From: Vibrio bivalvicida
Lineage (GTDB): Bacteria; Pseudomonadota; Gammaproteobacteria; Enterobacterales; Vibrionaceae
Assembly (NCBI RefSeq): GCF_001399455.2
Contig: NZ_LLEI02000020.1
Coordinates: forward strand, 1-64,000
Reading direction: 5' to 3'
DNA: 64,000 nucleotides
Shown here: one piece after another, positions 1 to 8,941 of the stretch
Layout of the letters: the number at the start of each line of letters is the position of its first letter
Numbering within the stretch: the stretch's first letter is position 1
Notes under the pieces: generated by a model
What the model saw: the letters and a program-made list of their open reading frames with translations, nothing else
The model's database searches: none
What the model was told of the DNA's origin: nothing
Translations under genes and position numbers: made by a program

Positions 1-21
1 AGCAAAAAATACCCTAATAAG

Positions 22-50
22 AAAAAAGCCAGTCAGCTTAACTGACTGGC
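22..50 (-). terminator. Intrinsic terminator of the YbaK-family gene
   Basis: A perfect 9-bp stem (GCCAGTCAG / CTGACTGGC) with a 5-nt loop is followed, on the minus strand, by a run of six T. It lies about 25 bp beyond the stop codon of the minus-strand gene ending at 73. Confidence 0.85.
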
Positions 51-72
51 ATTAGGCTAATTGCCTCGCTTT

Positions 73-555
73 TTACATTTCTAGCACCTTATTCTGCAGC
101 GAACCCAAGACCGTTTTTAATTGGTTGGCTGGGATGCCGATAGTCACCTCTGGTTTGCCAGGTGTATAAAGAATCTCATTGTGTTGATACAGTTTGCTAT
201 CAACGATAATCTCTACTTCAGTGGGTAAACCGAAAGGGCACACCGCTCCCGGTACGCAACCAATCTGCGCAATCATCTCGTCATTGCTGACTATCGAAGG
301 TCGTTTCCCGGTTAGGGCTCTAATCCCTTTAGTGTCTAAACGGCTGTCTTTGTCGGTTAAGAGTAATGCATAGCCTGAACCTTTAAACTTGAGAAATAGG
401 CTTTTACTATGGGTGCCTGTCCAACCTAATTGTTCCGCCACCTTCTCGTCGGTGGCAAAATCCAATATAGGTTCGTGCTGCCACTCTTGGTAATCAACGT
501 TTAACTGTTTTAGTAGTTGTTTGTTGAATTGATAGATCTCTTCAAGCTTATTCAT
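73..555 (-). CDS. YbaK/ProX-type aminoacyl-tRNA deacylase family protein
   Basis: A 160-residue cytoplasmic protein of the YbaK / prolyl-tRNA-synthetase-associated domain family. Members hydrolyse mischarged aminoacyl-tRNAs (Ala or Cys on tRNA-Pro) in trans. The family signature is seen as the lysine in the HSKSLFLK stretch (about residues 49–56) and the GxVPGAVCPFG segment (about 99–109). It is a stand-alone domain with no synthetase fused. The ATG at 555 lies 8 bp downstream of the argO stop on the same strand, so the two are probably co-transcribed, and a strong terminator follows. Which mischarged tRNA it edits cannot be told from sequence alone. Confidence 0.85.
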   Translation of the reverse strand: MNKLEEIYQFNKQLLKQLNVDYQEWQHEPILDFATDEKVAEQLGWTGTHSKSLFLKFKGSGYALLLTDKDSRLDTKGIRALTGKRPSIVSNDEMIAQIGCVPGAVCPFGLPTEVEIIVDSKLYQHNEILYTPGKPEVTIGIPANQLKTVLGSLQNKVLEM

Positions 556-562
556 TCCCCAC

Positions 563-1189
563 CTACGCTAATTGATTGAGTAACTCTTTTGCCAGCAATG
601 CGGCAATCACGTACATCATAATCGCAACCGCAATATCAATACCTTGCTTGACTCGAGGTTGTGACAATGTCGGCCCCAGCTTTGCCGCGCCAATAGAAAG
701 AGAAAAAAACCATACCAGTGAAGCCATCATGGTTCCGATGGCAAACGCGACTCGATCTTGGCCTTCAAATTGCCCGCCTATCGAGCCGAGAATCACTACG
801 GTATCGAGGTAGAGGTGAGGATTAAGTACCGTCACTGCTAGAGCACCTAGAATGACAGCACGCTTGCCTCTTAATGTTTGGTTGAGTTGAGTTTCTTCCT
901 CTTGAGTTGCAAATGCACTTCTGAGCGACAGCGAACCATAAACCGCGAGAAAAGCGATGCCACCTAAAGTAACAAGCATGAGCAAGGTTTCATTTTTCGA
1001 TAGCAGAGCACCACCACCGAAGATTCCTAGCGAGATAAAGACAATATCAAGCACACTACAGATAGTGGCTGTAGTCAGGTGGTGGTGGCGTTTAATACCT
1101 TGATTGAGTACGTAAGCGTTTTGTGCGCCAATCGGAATGATCATACTGGCACCAAGCCCAAACCCTTGTAAAACTAACCATGCATTCAC
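563..1189 (-). CDS. argO: ArgO/LysE-type basic amino acid exporter
   Basis: A 208-residue inner-membrane protein with about six hydrophobic segments and the LysE-family N-terminus (G-x-G-x-x-x-S-M-I-I-P-I-G-x-Q-N-A-Y-V). The family exports arginine and/or lysine. It is transcribed divergently from an ArgP-like LysR regulator across a 140-bp gap rich in TTAAT motifs, the same arrangement in which ArgP activates argO in Escherichia coli. Family membership and context agree; substrate range is inferred. Confidence 0.9.
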   Translation of the reverse strand: MNAWLVLQGFGLGASMIIPIGAQNAYVLNQGIKRHHHLTTATICSVLDIVFISLGIFGGGALLSKNETLLMLVTLGGIAFLAVYGSLSLRSAFATQEEETQLNQTLRGKRAVILGALAVTVLNPHLYLDTVVILGSIGGQFEGQDRVAFAIGTMMASLVWFFSLSIGAAKLGPTLSQPRVKQGIDIAVAIMMYVIAALLAKELLNQLA

Positions 1190-1329
1190 TGCCTTTACTC
1201 CAATGTGTTATTCAATTTCAATATCGGCAAGATAATTAAGCTAGGTTGATAAGTAAAATTAATGATTTTAATTAATGATAAGTTATGTTAATAATTTTGC
1301 CTGGATGATTGAGGAATTAAGGAAGCACA

Positions 1330-2226
1330 GTGAGAGGTTTAGATTACAAATGGATTGAAGCCTTAGAGTCAGTTGTCAGTCAAGGTAGTTTTGAACGGGC
1401 TGCAAGTGAGTTGTATATCTCACAGTCAGCTGTCTCACAACGTGTTAAGCAGCTAGAAAAATTTCTAGCTAAACCAGTATTGATACGAGAAAAACCGTTA
1501 CGCTTGACGACAACGGGCAAAAAATTAATGGGTTTCTATCATCGAGTTCAAATGCTGGAACGCGAAGTGTTGCCTGAGTTAACCAATCAAGAAAATGCGC
1601 GGCCTATTCAAGTTTTTATTGCGACCAATGCTGATAGCCTAGCAACATGGCTGTTGCCAGCTCTCACTCCGCTTATGAAACAAAAGAAAGTGGAGTTTAA
1701 TCTTTCGGTTGATCTTGAAAGTCGTACGCTAGAAAAGTTAAGAAAAGGAGAGGTGACCGGGGCAATTAGCTGGGAGCCTACTTCTATTTCTGGATGTGAG
1801 AGTCAATATCTGGGCCGTATGGATTACGTCTGTGTCGCAAACCCAGACTTTGCCGAGCGTTATTTTGCCAAAGGAGTGACGCGTGAAGCTTTAAAACAAT
1901 CGCCTGCGGTCTCTTTTGATCAATATGACGAGATGCATCACCTTTTTCTCAAGCAGCATTTCAACCTCTCTCCAGAATCCATTGTTCACCATCATGTTGC
2001 GAGTTCAGAGGCCTTCGTCAATCTTGCTTTGCTGGGTGTGGCGTATTGTTTGATTCCTAGGTTACAAATCGCTCAAGAATTAGAACAAGGACGTTTGGTT
2101 GATTTGATGCCAGGCTTTCAGCTGAGTTTTCAAATGTATTGGCACCATTGGCAGTTAGAGAGTGGGATCTTACAGCAGGTGACACAAGCGATTCTTGACT
2201 ATAGCCATGAGAAACTCCCTAAGTAG
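1330..2226 (+). CDS. argP: LysR-family regulator ArgP (IciA)
   Basis: A 298-residue LysR-type regulator. The N-terminal winged helix-turn-helix (residues about 5–64, with the [20 protein letters not shown] pattern) is followed by an effector-binding domain. ArgP senses arginine/lysine and controls argO, which is the divergent neighbour here. Translation appears to start at GTG 1330: the reading frame matches the typical [12 protein letters not shown] start of ArgP, and a GGAAG ribosome binding site lies about 6 nt upstream. The intergenic region is AT-rich with dyad-like TTAAT/ATTAA elements, which fits a LysR operator. Confidence 0.9.
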   Translation: MRGLDYKWIEALESVVSQGSFERAASELYISQSAVSQRVKQLEKFLAKPVLIREKPLRLTTTGKKLMGFYHRVQMLEREVLPELTNQENARPIQVFIATNADSLATWLLPALTPLMKQKKVEFNLSVDLESRTLEKLRKGEVTGAISWEPTSISGCESQYLGRMDYVCVANPDFAERYFAKGVTREALKQSPAVSFDQYDEMHHLFLKQHFNLSPESIVHHHVASSEAFVNLALLGVAYCLIPRLQIAQELEQGRLVDLMPGFQLSFQMYWHHWQLESGILQQVTQAILDYSHEKLPK

Positions 2227-2322
2227 ATTGAGTTAATTCTTTGTCATATTTTGGCTAAGCACTTGGTCAAAATGATGCTGTTATCTATGATGTATGCAGT
2301 TAATTCGATATGGTAATTGAGT

Positions 2323-3018
2323 ATGAAAGTGATCCCTTTTGTTGTTGCAGCATTGTCATTAACTACGCTGAGTTTTGGCGCTTTGGCAAGTTCGCCTGAT
2401 TTTCCTCATCTATCGACCACAGGTTACGGTGAAGTGATTGCCAAACCTGATATGGCGCAGTTCTCAGTTAAGGTAGTTGAATCAACCATGACGGCAGAGC
2501 AAGCAAAACAGTCAGTTGATAAAGTTGTGCGCACATTTCTCGATGCGTTGAATGAAGAAGGAGTCGAGAAACAGGATGTGACGAGCTCCAACCTTTACAT
2601 CACACCTCAATACCATTACCCGAAAGACGGAAAACCAGAATTAGTCGGTTATCGTGCCTCGCGCAGTATTACAGTCACAGTAGAAGACTTATCAGACCTG
2701 AACCAATACCTGGATCTGGCATTAAGTTCTGGGATCAATCAAGTCGATAACATTCAGTTAAAGGTAAAAGATCAAGCTAAGTATCAACAGCAAGCACGAA
2801 TGGCTGCGATCAAGGATGCGAATAGTAAAGCACAGTCCCTTGCTGAAGGCTTTGGAAAAGATCTTAACGGTGTATGGCGTATTGACTACAAAATGTCGGG
2901 TCATCAACCTGTCTTAATGCGTTCTATGGCTATGGATGCGAGAACCGAATCGAGCAGTTACCAAGACTCGACGATTGTGATTCGTGACAGTGTTGATGTG
3001 ATCTATAAGATCGACTGA
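2323..3018 (+). CDS. Periplasmic SIMPL-domain (DUF541, YggE-like) protein
   Basis: A 231-residue protein with a signal peptide (residues 1–24, ending LASS) followed by one SIMPL domain that starts with the typical phrase STTGYGEVIAKPDMAQF. Homologues such as E. coli YggE are periplasmic and have been linked to oxidative-stress tolerance, but their biochemical role is not settled. I take the ATG at 2323 rather than the TTG two codons earlier because it begins a normal signal peptide. It sits alone between argP and a broken GGDEF gene. Family assignment is firm; function is not. Confidence 0.85.
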   Translation: MKVIPFVVAALSLTTLSFGALASSPDFPHLSTTGYGEVIAKPDMAQFSVKVVESTMTAEQAKQSVDKVVRTFLDALNEEGVEKQDVTSSNLYITPQYHYPKDGKPELVGYRASRSITVTVEDLSDLNQYLDLALSSGINQVDNIQLKVKDQAKYQQQARMAAIKDANSKAQSLAEGFGKDLNGVWRIDYKMSGHQPVLMRSMAMDARTESSSYQDSTIVIRDSVDVIYKID

Positions 3019-3081
3019 TGCAATATGGTCAGATTGCCTCTATTCTACTTATTTGAGTAGGGGCTTTAATCCTATTTTTTC

Positions 3082-3424
3082 ACCACTACGCTGATCTTTT
3101 TCTCTCTGTTTTTCTTTATTATTTCTAATCGCAAAGATCTTGAAGAGCGCTTACGTATATTAAGTGAATCTGACGGGCCAATCCAGTTGTGGAATCGTCG
3201 GAAATTTGAACTGGAGTTGAGTCGTCATACGAGATTATTAGCGCAATATCCTTCAACCCCAAGCGTTTTTAGCCTTGCTTGATATCGAGTTTTTCAAGTG
3301 AATTAACGATGAACTTGGTCATGATGAAGGCGATCGCGTGATCGCCAATGTAGCAAAGATGCTTCAAGAGACATTGCATGAGACTGATTTTGTTGCTCGT
3401 ATTGGTGGTGAAGATGTCGCTTAA
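3082..3424 (+). pseudogene. Remnant of a GGDEF (diguanylate cyclase) gene
   Basis: Conceptual translation shows a hydrophobic segment, then a linker ending RILSES, then DGPIQLWNRRKFE (compare the DxLTxLxNRRxF motif of GGDEF domains). After a frame change come LLDIEFFK, an in-frame TGA, INDELGHDEGDRVI and finally ARIGGEDVA in place of the GG(D/E)EF signature. The frame shift near 3270, the nonsense codon and the missing C-terminal third leave no intact open frame. No start codon with a plausible ribosome binding site is seen. Confidence 0.75.
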
Positions 3425-3447
3425 AATTTTTGCTTAACTGTCTTTGC

Positions 3448-4116
3448 CTATGCCGCTACCGATTGCTTATCAATAATGGTTTGAATTTGTTGCTTATGGT
3501 GTTCTAAATGGGCATCAAGTCTTTGTGCTGCTTGCTCAGAATCTTTAGCTAAAACCAACTTCATAATTTGCTCATACTCATCTAAGCAAGAACTGTCATG
3601 CTCTAAACCGTTCACGATTGCGTAGTAGCGATAACGTTTGATCTGAATAATGAGGTCGCTAAAGAACCCGAGCATATTTTTCGAACGTGCCCCTTCTAAT
3701 AAGACAATGTGGAACAGATGTTGACGCTCTTCCCATTCTTGCCAGTTAAAACCCTGTTTAGCATGCTGTATACGTGAAAGTTTATGGAATGAAGTTAGCA
3801 CCGCCAACTCCCAATTCTCATCGCCATTTTCAATGGCTTGTTTAATCAGTACCGACGAGACAAAGCGTAAACTCTCATACAAATCATTCATTTCATCGAT
3901 ATCAATGGGTGCAACCCAACAACCTTTTTGTGGCTGTAAGTTTACATACTTGCTCCAAGAAAGCTGTACTAGCGCCTCCCGAATTGGTGACGCACCGACG
4001 TCGTATTTCTGTTTTAGATCGGCAACCACCAGCTTTTCATCCGGTTGAAGTAGCCCATGCAAGATATCATGAGCAATCAATTTAGCGACTTTATCTGTTA
4101 ATGTCGGGCTAGACAC
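3448..4116 (-). CDS. GntR-family (FCD/FadR subfamily) transcriptional regulator
   Basis: A 222-residue regulator. The N-terminal GntR winged helix (about residues 5–70, containing LKQKYDVGASPIREAL) is joined to an all-helical FCD ligand-binding domain (about 85–210). FCD regulators usually respond to small organic acids and repress their catabolic genes. No catabolic gene lies beside it: it faces the GGDEF remnant and is followed upstream by pykF in the same orientation. The effector cannot be read from sequence. Confidence 0.8.
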   Translation of the reverse strand: MSSPTLTDKVAKLIAHDILHGLLQPDEKLVVADLKQKYDVGASPIREALVQLSWSKYVNLQPQKGCWVAPIDIDEMNDLYESLRFVSSVLIKQAIENGDENWELAVLTSFHKLSRIQHAKQGFNWQEWEERQHLFHIVLLEGARSKNMLGFFSDLIIQIKRYRYYAIVNGLEHDSSCLDEYEQIMKLVLAKDSEQAAQRLDAHLEHHKQQIQTIIDKQSVAA

Positions 4117-4232
4117 GATGCATTCCTTATCTACTGGCTTAGTGAAATCTAAGTATTTTAAACAGTATGTGGTACTGAGAGTTGATTGATAATATAGCGT
4201 ACGGAATGCTCAAGCAAGTGGAATATATAAAA

Positions 4233-4254
4233 AAAGAGGGCATAAGCCCTCTTT
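4233..4254 (-). terminator. Intrinsic terminator of pykF
   Basis: A perfect 9-bp stem (AAAGAGGGC / GCCCTCTTT) with an ATAA loop is followed on the minus strand by a T-run. It lies 29 bp beyond the pykF stop codon. Confidence 0.85.
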
Positions 4255-4282
4255 AATAGAATGTGCAGTTGTATGCGTTTTA

Positions 4283-5695
4283 TTATAGAACGTGTACAGA
4301 AGCAGTGTTTGTAGTACCAGAAGCTACTAGTGCGCCTGAAACCATTACAACGATGTCGCCTTTGTTACCTAAGTTAGATTCTAAAGCAAGCTCTTTACCC
4401 GCCACGTAGAACGCATCAGTGCTAGTGATAGAATCAACAACTACTGGTGTTACACCTTTAGTTAGAACTAGCTGTGCAGCAGTCTTAGTGTTAGTTGTTA
4501 GTGCAAGGATGTTTGCAGTTGGGAAGTATTTACGTACTGAACGTGCAGACTTACCGCCTTCTGTTGCAACAACAATAAGCGGAGCTGCTAGCTTCTCTGC
4601 TGTATCTACCGCGCCTTTACACACAGCTTCAGTGATGCGTAGACGTGGGCTGTCTAGACGAGAACCTAGCTCAGCTTTTAGTGCTGAATCAGTACGGTTC
4701 GCGATTTGAGCCATGATAGTGACCGCTTCAACTGGGTACTTACCTTTAGCTGTTTCGCCAGAAAGCATAACTGCGTCAGTTCCGTCCATTACTGCGTTAG
4801 CAACGTCGCCTGCTTCCGCACGAGTAGGACGTGGGTTGTTGATCATAGAATCAAGCATTTGAGTTGCTGTGATAACCATCTTACGTGCACGGTTACACTT
4901 CTCGATCATCATCTTCTGCGCGAAGATTACTTCTTCTGCTGGGATTTCTACACCTAGGTCGCCACGAGCAACCATGATGCCGTCAGAAAGCTCTAGGATT
5001 TCGTCGAAGTTATCAACACCTTCTTGGTTTTCAATCTTTGAGATGATGTGGATGTTCTCGCCACCGTTTGCTGCAAGAACTTCACGGATTTCTTGAACGT
5101 CAGATGCTTTACGGATGAAAGAAGCTGCTACGAAGTCAACGCCTTGCTCACAACCGAATTTAAGGTCGTTCTTATCTTTTTCAGATAGTGCAGGTAGGTT
5201 TACAGAAACACCAGGAAGGTTAACACCTTTGTTTTCGCCTAGAGCACCGTTGTTAAGAACTTTACACTTAACTTCAGTTTCAGAAGTTGCCAGTACTTCC
5301 ATCTCGATTAGACCGTCGTCTACAAGGATAGTGTTGCCTACGTTTAGGTCGCTTGCGAAACCTGCGTAAGTGACTGCAACTTTGTCTTTGTTACCTACAA
5401 CTGAAATGTCAGTTGTGAAAGTGAACTCTTGACCAGCGACTAGATCAACGTCATCGCCGTTTTCTAGTTTGATAGTACGGATTTCTGGACCTTTAGTATC
5501 TAGAAGAATAGCAAGCTGCTTACCAGACTCTTCCATTACTTTGCGGAAGTTCGCGATACGAGTGCCGTGCTCTTCGTAGTCACCGTGAGAGAAGTTCAGG
5601 CGCATTACGTTCATACCTGCGTTTACTAGTTCAGTTAACTTCTCTACAGATTCAGTTTTAGGGCCAATCGTACATACGATTTTGGTCTTTTTCAT
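4283..5695 (-). CDS. pykF: Pyruvate kinase, PykF type
   Basis: A 470-residue cytoplasmic glycolytic enzyme that converts phosphoenolpyruvate and ADP to pyruvate and ATP. The length equals that of E. coli PykF. Seen are the N-terminal [14 protein letters not shown], the substrate segment [14 protein letters not shown], the pyruvate-kinase active-site signature around [15 protein letters not shown], and [12 protein letters not shown]. An open frame continues 26 codons upstream of the chosen ATG (5695) but carries no family homology; the ATG at 5695 has a good AGAGTATCTTCC-type leader with GGAG close by. Codon use is strongly biased, as expected for a highly expressed gene. A long leader of about 430 bp separates it from the divergent DeoR gene. 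Confidence 0.97.
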   Translation of the reverse strand: MKKTKIVCTIGPKTESVEKLTELVNAGMNVMRLNFSHGDYEEHGTRIANFRKVMEESGKQLAILLDTKGPEIRTIKLENGDDVDLVAGQEFTFTTDISVVGNKDKVAVTYAGFASDLNVGNTILVDDGLIEMEVLATSETEVKCKVLNNGALGENKGVNLPGVSVNLPALSEKDKNDLKFGCEQGVDFVAASFIRKASDVQEIREVLAANGGENIHIISKIENQEGVDNFDEILELSDGIMVARGDLGVEIPAEEVIFAQKMMIEKCNRARKMVITATQMLDSMINNPRPTRAEAGDVANAVMDGTDAVMLSGETAKGKYPVEAVTIMAQIANRTDSALKAELGSRLDSPRLRITEAVCKGAVDTAEKLAAPLIVVATEGGKSARSVRKYFPTANILALTTNTKTAAQLVLTKGVTPVVVDSITSTDAFYVAGKELALESNLGNKGDIVVMVSGALVASGTTNTASVHVL

Positions 5696-6126
5696 GGAAG
5701 ATACTCTCCGGTCGATATAGTTACAATTTGAAAGTCGGTTATTGGTCTGAAACCAAGGCTGTCGAATAGGCATTTTGTGCCTGCCAACTCTTCATGACAG
5801 CAATACATCTAGTTGGCTCCAGAACTGAAAGTCTTTCACATAGTTTAGTCATTTTATGACCAACTTGATGCCATTCAATGCCGTATTTTTGTGACAACAC
5901 TAGGATATAGTGGCCAGATTGCAAAAAAATAACGGTCAATTCTGTAATTTTTTTTCTTTTAGGGTGCGAATTCTACCACCTAATGATTTCAATATCACTG
6001 CTTAAGAATTGTCTTAGGACAAGGTTTTTGCGCTATTTATTAATTTTTTGGATCGAAATAAATGGACATGAATGTTTCGACTTGACTATAATTTCTTTCA
6101 GTTCGAAACTTATATATGTTCATAAA
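5696..6126. other. Divergent pykF / DeoR-regulator intergenic region with TCGAAAC motifs
   Basis: This 431-bp stretch has no convincing gene. Close to the regulator's start it contains GTTTCGA (6074–6080) and the inverted TTCGAAAC (6102–6109), with a further TCGAAAC at 6130–6136 overlapping the start of the regulator gene. The spacing and inversion look like an operator for autoregulation by the DeoR protein. A 66-codon open frame on the minus strand (5739–5939) has no recognisable homology and is not annotated as a gene. Confidence 0.4.
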
Positions 6127-6888
6127 ATGTCGAAACGAAACACTCAACTAAGAAGGCACGCGATTTCTAATCTGGTCAATGAGCAAGGAGAGGTCAGTGT
6201 CGAAGCACTCTCCGTTCAATTTGAAACCTCTGAGGTCACAATTAGAAAGGATTTAGCTTCTTTAGAGAAAAATGGTCAGCTTCTTCGTCGTTATGGCGGT
6301 GCGATTGCATTACCAAAAGAAGTCGTTAGTGACGAAATGAATGAGAATGTTTCGATTCGAAAGAATGAGCTGGCAGAGACTGCGGTCAAGCTGATCCGTG
6401 AGCATAACCGTATTGTTATCGACAGTGGCAGTACAACAGGTGCTCTGATCAGAATGCTTGATGGCATGCGCGGCTTAGTCGTGATGACAAATTCTCTTAA
6501 TGTTGCTAACGCGCTTAACGAGCTTGAAAGTGAACCGACTTTATTAATGACGGGTGGCACTTGGGATGCTCACTCGGAGTCTTTTCAGGGGCAAGTTGCT
6601 GAGTCTGCCCTAAGATCATATGACTTTGACCAGCTGTTTATCGGTGCTGATGGTGTGGATCTTGACCGTGGGACGACCACGTTCAATGAGCTTGTTGGTC
6701 TAAGCAAGGTTATGGCTGAAGTGTCCCGAGAAGTGATAGTGATGGTTGAGTCTGAAAAGATCGGCAGAAAGATACCTAACTTAGAGCTAGCCTGGGAAGT
6801 CATCGACATCTTAATTACTAACAAAGATTTAGACCCAGAACTAAAAACAAAAATTGAATCTCATGGCGTTAAAGTGCTTTGTGCATAA
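6127..6888 (+). CDS. DeoR/GlpR-family regulator upstream of glmS
   Basis: A 253-residue DeoR-type regulator. The N-terminal winged helix (about residues 5–58; VSVEALSVQFETSEVTIRKD) is followed by the sugar-phosphate-binding domain with the IVIDSGSTTGAL loop (about 98–109) and FIGADGVD (about 175–182), both typical of phosphosugar-responsive DeoR proteins. It lies 83 bp upstream of glmS in the same direction, so it may sense an amino-sugar phosphate and control glmS; that is inference from context. I chose the ATG at 6127, where family homology begins; the open frame extends 48 codons upstream through AT-rich non-conserved sequence. Confidence 0.85.
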   Translation: MSKRNTQLRRHAISNLVNEQGEVSVEALSVQFETSEVTIRKDLASLEKNGQLLRRYGGAIALPKEVVSDEMNENVSIRKNELAETAVKLIREHNRIVIDSGSTTGALIRMLDGMRGLVVMTNSLNVANALNELESEPTLLMTGGTWDAHSESFQGQVAESALRSYDFDQLFIGADGVDLDRGTTTFNELVGLSKVMAEVSREVIVMVESEKIGRKIPNLELAWEVIDILITNKDLDPELKTKIESHGVKVLCA

Positions 6889-6971
6889 CGTTAAACTAAT
6901 TTTTTAATCTTACTTCTCCGAATATGGCCTTTGCTTGCTGCCAAATCGGAATCAATAAATTGGAGTTGAAT

Positions 6972-8804
6972 ATGTGTGGAATCGTCGGTGCTGTTGCACA
7001 ACGAGATGTCGCTGAAATTTTAGTCGAAGGATTGCGTCGCCTTGAATACCGTGGTTATGACTCTGCGGGTGTGGCGATTGTTGATGGTGAGTCGAACCTG
7101 TCTCGCGTTCGCCGTTTAGGTAAAGTGCAAGAGCTAGCCGACGCGGTAGATTCAGCGACAGTCGTTGGTGGGACTGGTATTGCGCATACTCGTTGGGCAA
7201 CACATGGCGAACCTTCTGAAGCGAACGCTCACCCACACATGTCCGGTGACATCGCAGTTGTGCATAACGGGATTATCGAAAATCACGAAGAGCTGCGTGA
7301 ATTGCTAAAATCTCGTGGTTACGTGTTTGAATCTCAAACTGATACTGAAGTGATTGCTCATATGGTTGAGTGGGAACTGCGTACCTCAGAGACGCTACTT
7401 GAGGCGGTACAAAATACAGCTAAACAGCTTGAAGGTGCTTACGGTACCGTTGCATTAGATCGTAAAGACCCTTCACGTATTGTTGTCGCTCGCTCAGGCA
7501 GCCCAATCGTAATTGGCTTAGGTGTTGGTGAGAACTTCCTTGCCTCTGATCAGCTTGCCCTACTTAATGTGACTCGTCGCTTTATGTACCTAGAAGAAGG
7601 TGATGTCGCTGAAATCACTCGCCGTGATGTGTCGGTTTTTGATGCTGAAGGTGAGCGTGTTGAACGAGAGATTACTGAGTCTAACGCTGAACATGATGCC
7701 GGTGATAAAGGTCAGTACCGCCACTTCATGCAAAAAGAGATTTACGAGCAACCGACAGCACTAATCAATACAATGGAAGGCCGTATCACGGCAGATTCTG
7801 TCGTGACGGAAGCGATCGGTGTCAACGCGGCCGAAATTCTAAGTAAAGTCGAGCATGTACAAATCGTTGCTTGTGGTACTTCTTACAATGCAGGTATGAC
7901 CGCACGTTACTGGTTTGAGGATATTGCTGGCGTTAGCTGTGATGTCGAAATTGCTTCTGAGTTCCGTTACCGCAAGTTTGTGACTCGTCCGAATAGCCTT
8001 TTGATTACGCTTTCTCAGTCTGGTGAAACTGCTGACACGTTGGCAGCACTGCGTTTAGCTAAGGAGAAAGGCTACATGGCAGCAATGACGATTTGTAACG
8101 TTGCAGGCTCTTCGCTGGTTCGTGAATCTGATTTTGCCTTTATGACACGTGCTGGTGTAGAAATCGGTGTCGCGTCGACTAAAGCCTTTACAACTCAGCT
8201 TTCTGCATTATTAATGTTAGTGACTGCGTTAGGTAAGCAACAAAATCGCGTCAGCAAAGAGAAAGAGCAAGAGATCGTAGCCGCGCTACATGCTCTGCCA
8301 CAGCAAATCAACGCAGCACTGTCTTTCGAGAAAGATATCGAAGAACTGGCTACAGATTTTGCAGATAAGCACCACACACTATTCTTAGGTCGTGGTGAGT
8401 TTTACCCAATTGCGATGGAAGCATCTCTAAAACTGAAAGAGATCTCTTACATTCACGCTGAAGCGTATGCTGCGGGTGAACTAAAGCACGGCCCACTAGC
8501 TCTGATTGATGCAGATATGCCAGTTGTTGTTGTCGCACCAAGCAATGAATTGCTCGAAAAGCTAAAGTCGAACGTTGAAGAAGTTCGTGCTCGTGGTGGT
8601 TTGCTGTATGTATTCGCAGACGCAGATGCTGGCTTTGAAGCGGATGAGACCATGAAGATCATCACAATGCCACACGTCAGCGAAATCACTGCGCCGATCT
8701 ACTACACCATTCCGATGCAGCTACTTTCTTACTACGTTGCCTTGATTAAAGGGACGGATGTCGACCAGCCACGTAACCTAGCGAAAGCAGTAACGGTTGA
8801 GTAA
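6972..8804 (+). CDS. glmS: Glutamine–fructose-6-phosphate aminotransferase GlmS
   Basis: A 610-residue cytoplasmic enzyme that makes glucosamine-6-phosphate from fructose-6-phosphate and glutamine, the first step toward UDP-GlcNAc. The N-terminal glutaminase domain begins MCGIVGAV with the catalytic Cys2. Two SIS domains follow (about residues 285–460 and 460–600), with SQSGETADT in the first. The C-terminus [11 protein letters not shown] is the canonical end that Tn7 TnsD recognises at DNA level. The ATG at 6972 is preferred because Met1 is removed in this family to expose Cys2, and it has a TTGGAGT ribosome binding site. The gene is intact; a Tn7-family element begins 24 bp beyond its stop. 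Confidence 0.98.
   Translation: MCGIVGAVAQRDVAEILVEGLRRLEYRGYDSAGVAIVDGESNLSRVRRLGKVQELADAVDSATVVGGTGIAHTRWATHGEPSEANAHPHMSGDIAVVHNGIIENHEELRELLKSRGYVFESQTDTEVIAHMVEWELRTSETLLEAVQNTAKQLEGAYGTVALDRKDPSRIVVARSGSPIVIGLGVGENFLASDQLALLNVTRRFMYLEEGDVAEITRRDVSVFDAEGERVEREITESNAEHDAGDKGQYRHFMQKEIYEQPTALINTMEGRITADSVVTEAIGVNAAEILSKVEHVQIVACGTSYNAGMTARYWFEDIAGVSCDVEIASEFRYRKFVTRPNSLLITLSQSGETADTLAALRLAKEKGYMAAMTICNVAGSSLVRESDFAFMTRAGVEIGVASTKAFTTQLSALLMLVTALGKQQNRVSKEKEQEIVAALHALPQQINAALSFEKDIEELATDFADKHHTLFLGRGEFYPIAMEASLKLKEISYIHAEAYAAGELKHGPLALIDADMPVVVVAPSNELLEKLKSNVEEVRARGGLLYVFADADAGFEADETMKIITMPHVSEITAPIYYTIPMQLLSYYVALIKGTDVDQPRNLAKAVTVE
8768..8804 (+). other. Probable TnsD recognition sequence of attTn7 (3' end of glmS)
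   Basis: In Tn7, TnsD binds roughly the last 35 bp of glmS and directs insertion about 25 bp beyond the stop codon. Here the last codons encode the conserved NLAKAVTVE, and the insertion point (target duplication 8824–8828) lies 20–24 bp past the TAA, matching that geometry. The boundaries given are an estimate from the Tn7 model. Confidence 0.6.
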
Positions 8805-8823
8805 CGACAAGATTGGTATCTGA

Positions 8824-8828
8824 ATAAG
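8824..8828. repeat. Target-site duplication ATAAG, glmS-proximal copy
   Basis: The 5-bp sequence ATAAG immediately precedes the element terminus TGTCG and is repeated at 40594–40598 immediately after the opposite terminus CGACA. A 5-bp duplication is what Tn7 transposition produces. Confidence 0.9.
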
Positions 8829-8896
8829 TGTCGTAAGACAATAAAGATTGAAACTAAACAATAAAGTTTGAAACTAAGACATTAAAGTTGAAAACT
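8829..8896 (+). repeat. Tn7-type R end with three packed TnsB-binding repeats
   Basis: After the TGTCG terminus come three near-identical 19-bp repeats at 8837–8855, 8857–8875 and 8878–8896 (consensus RACAATAAAGTTTGAAACT), spaced 20–21 bp apart, that is, head to tail on one face of the helix. They closely resemble the TnsB sites of Tn7 (GACAATAAAGTCTTAAACT). The dense packing next to tnsA is the signature of a Tn7 R end. Confidence 0.9.
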
Positions 8897-8900
8897 TTTT

Positions 8901-8938
8901 AAACCCGGTTAAGCTGATTAAAAGTTAACCGGGTTTTT
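8901..8938 (+). terminator. Strong hairpin terminator between the R end and tnsA
   Basis: A perfect 12-bp stem (AAACCCGGTTAA / TTAACCGGGTTT) with a 12-nt loop is followed by TTTTTG. It ends only a few bases before the tnsA ATG (8942). It would stop glmS read-through and thus stands in for the native glmS terminator, which was pushed to the far side of the element (40598–40621). It also leaves no room for a normal ribosome binding site ahead of tnsA. Confidence 0.85.
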
Positions 8939-8941
8939 GTT

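Noticed and set aside
5739..5939. 66-codon minus-strand frame upstream of pykF
   Set aside because: No recognisable family and it lies in the pykF leader; the family start of pykF is unambiguous at 5695.
8837..8896. Regular 20-bp-period repeats that could suggest a small CRISPR or iteron array
   Set aside because: Their match to TnsB sites, the inverted copies at 40445–40585 and the terminal duplication explain them fully as transposon ends.
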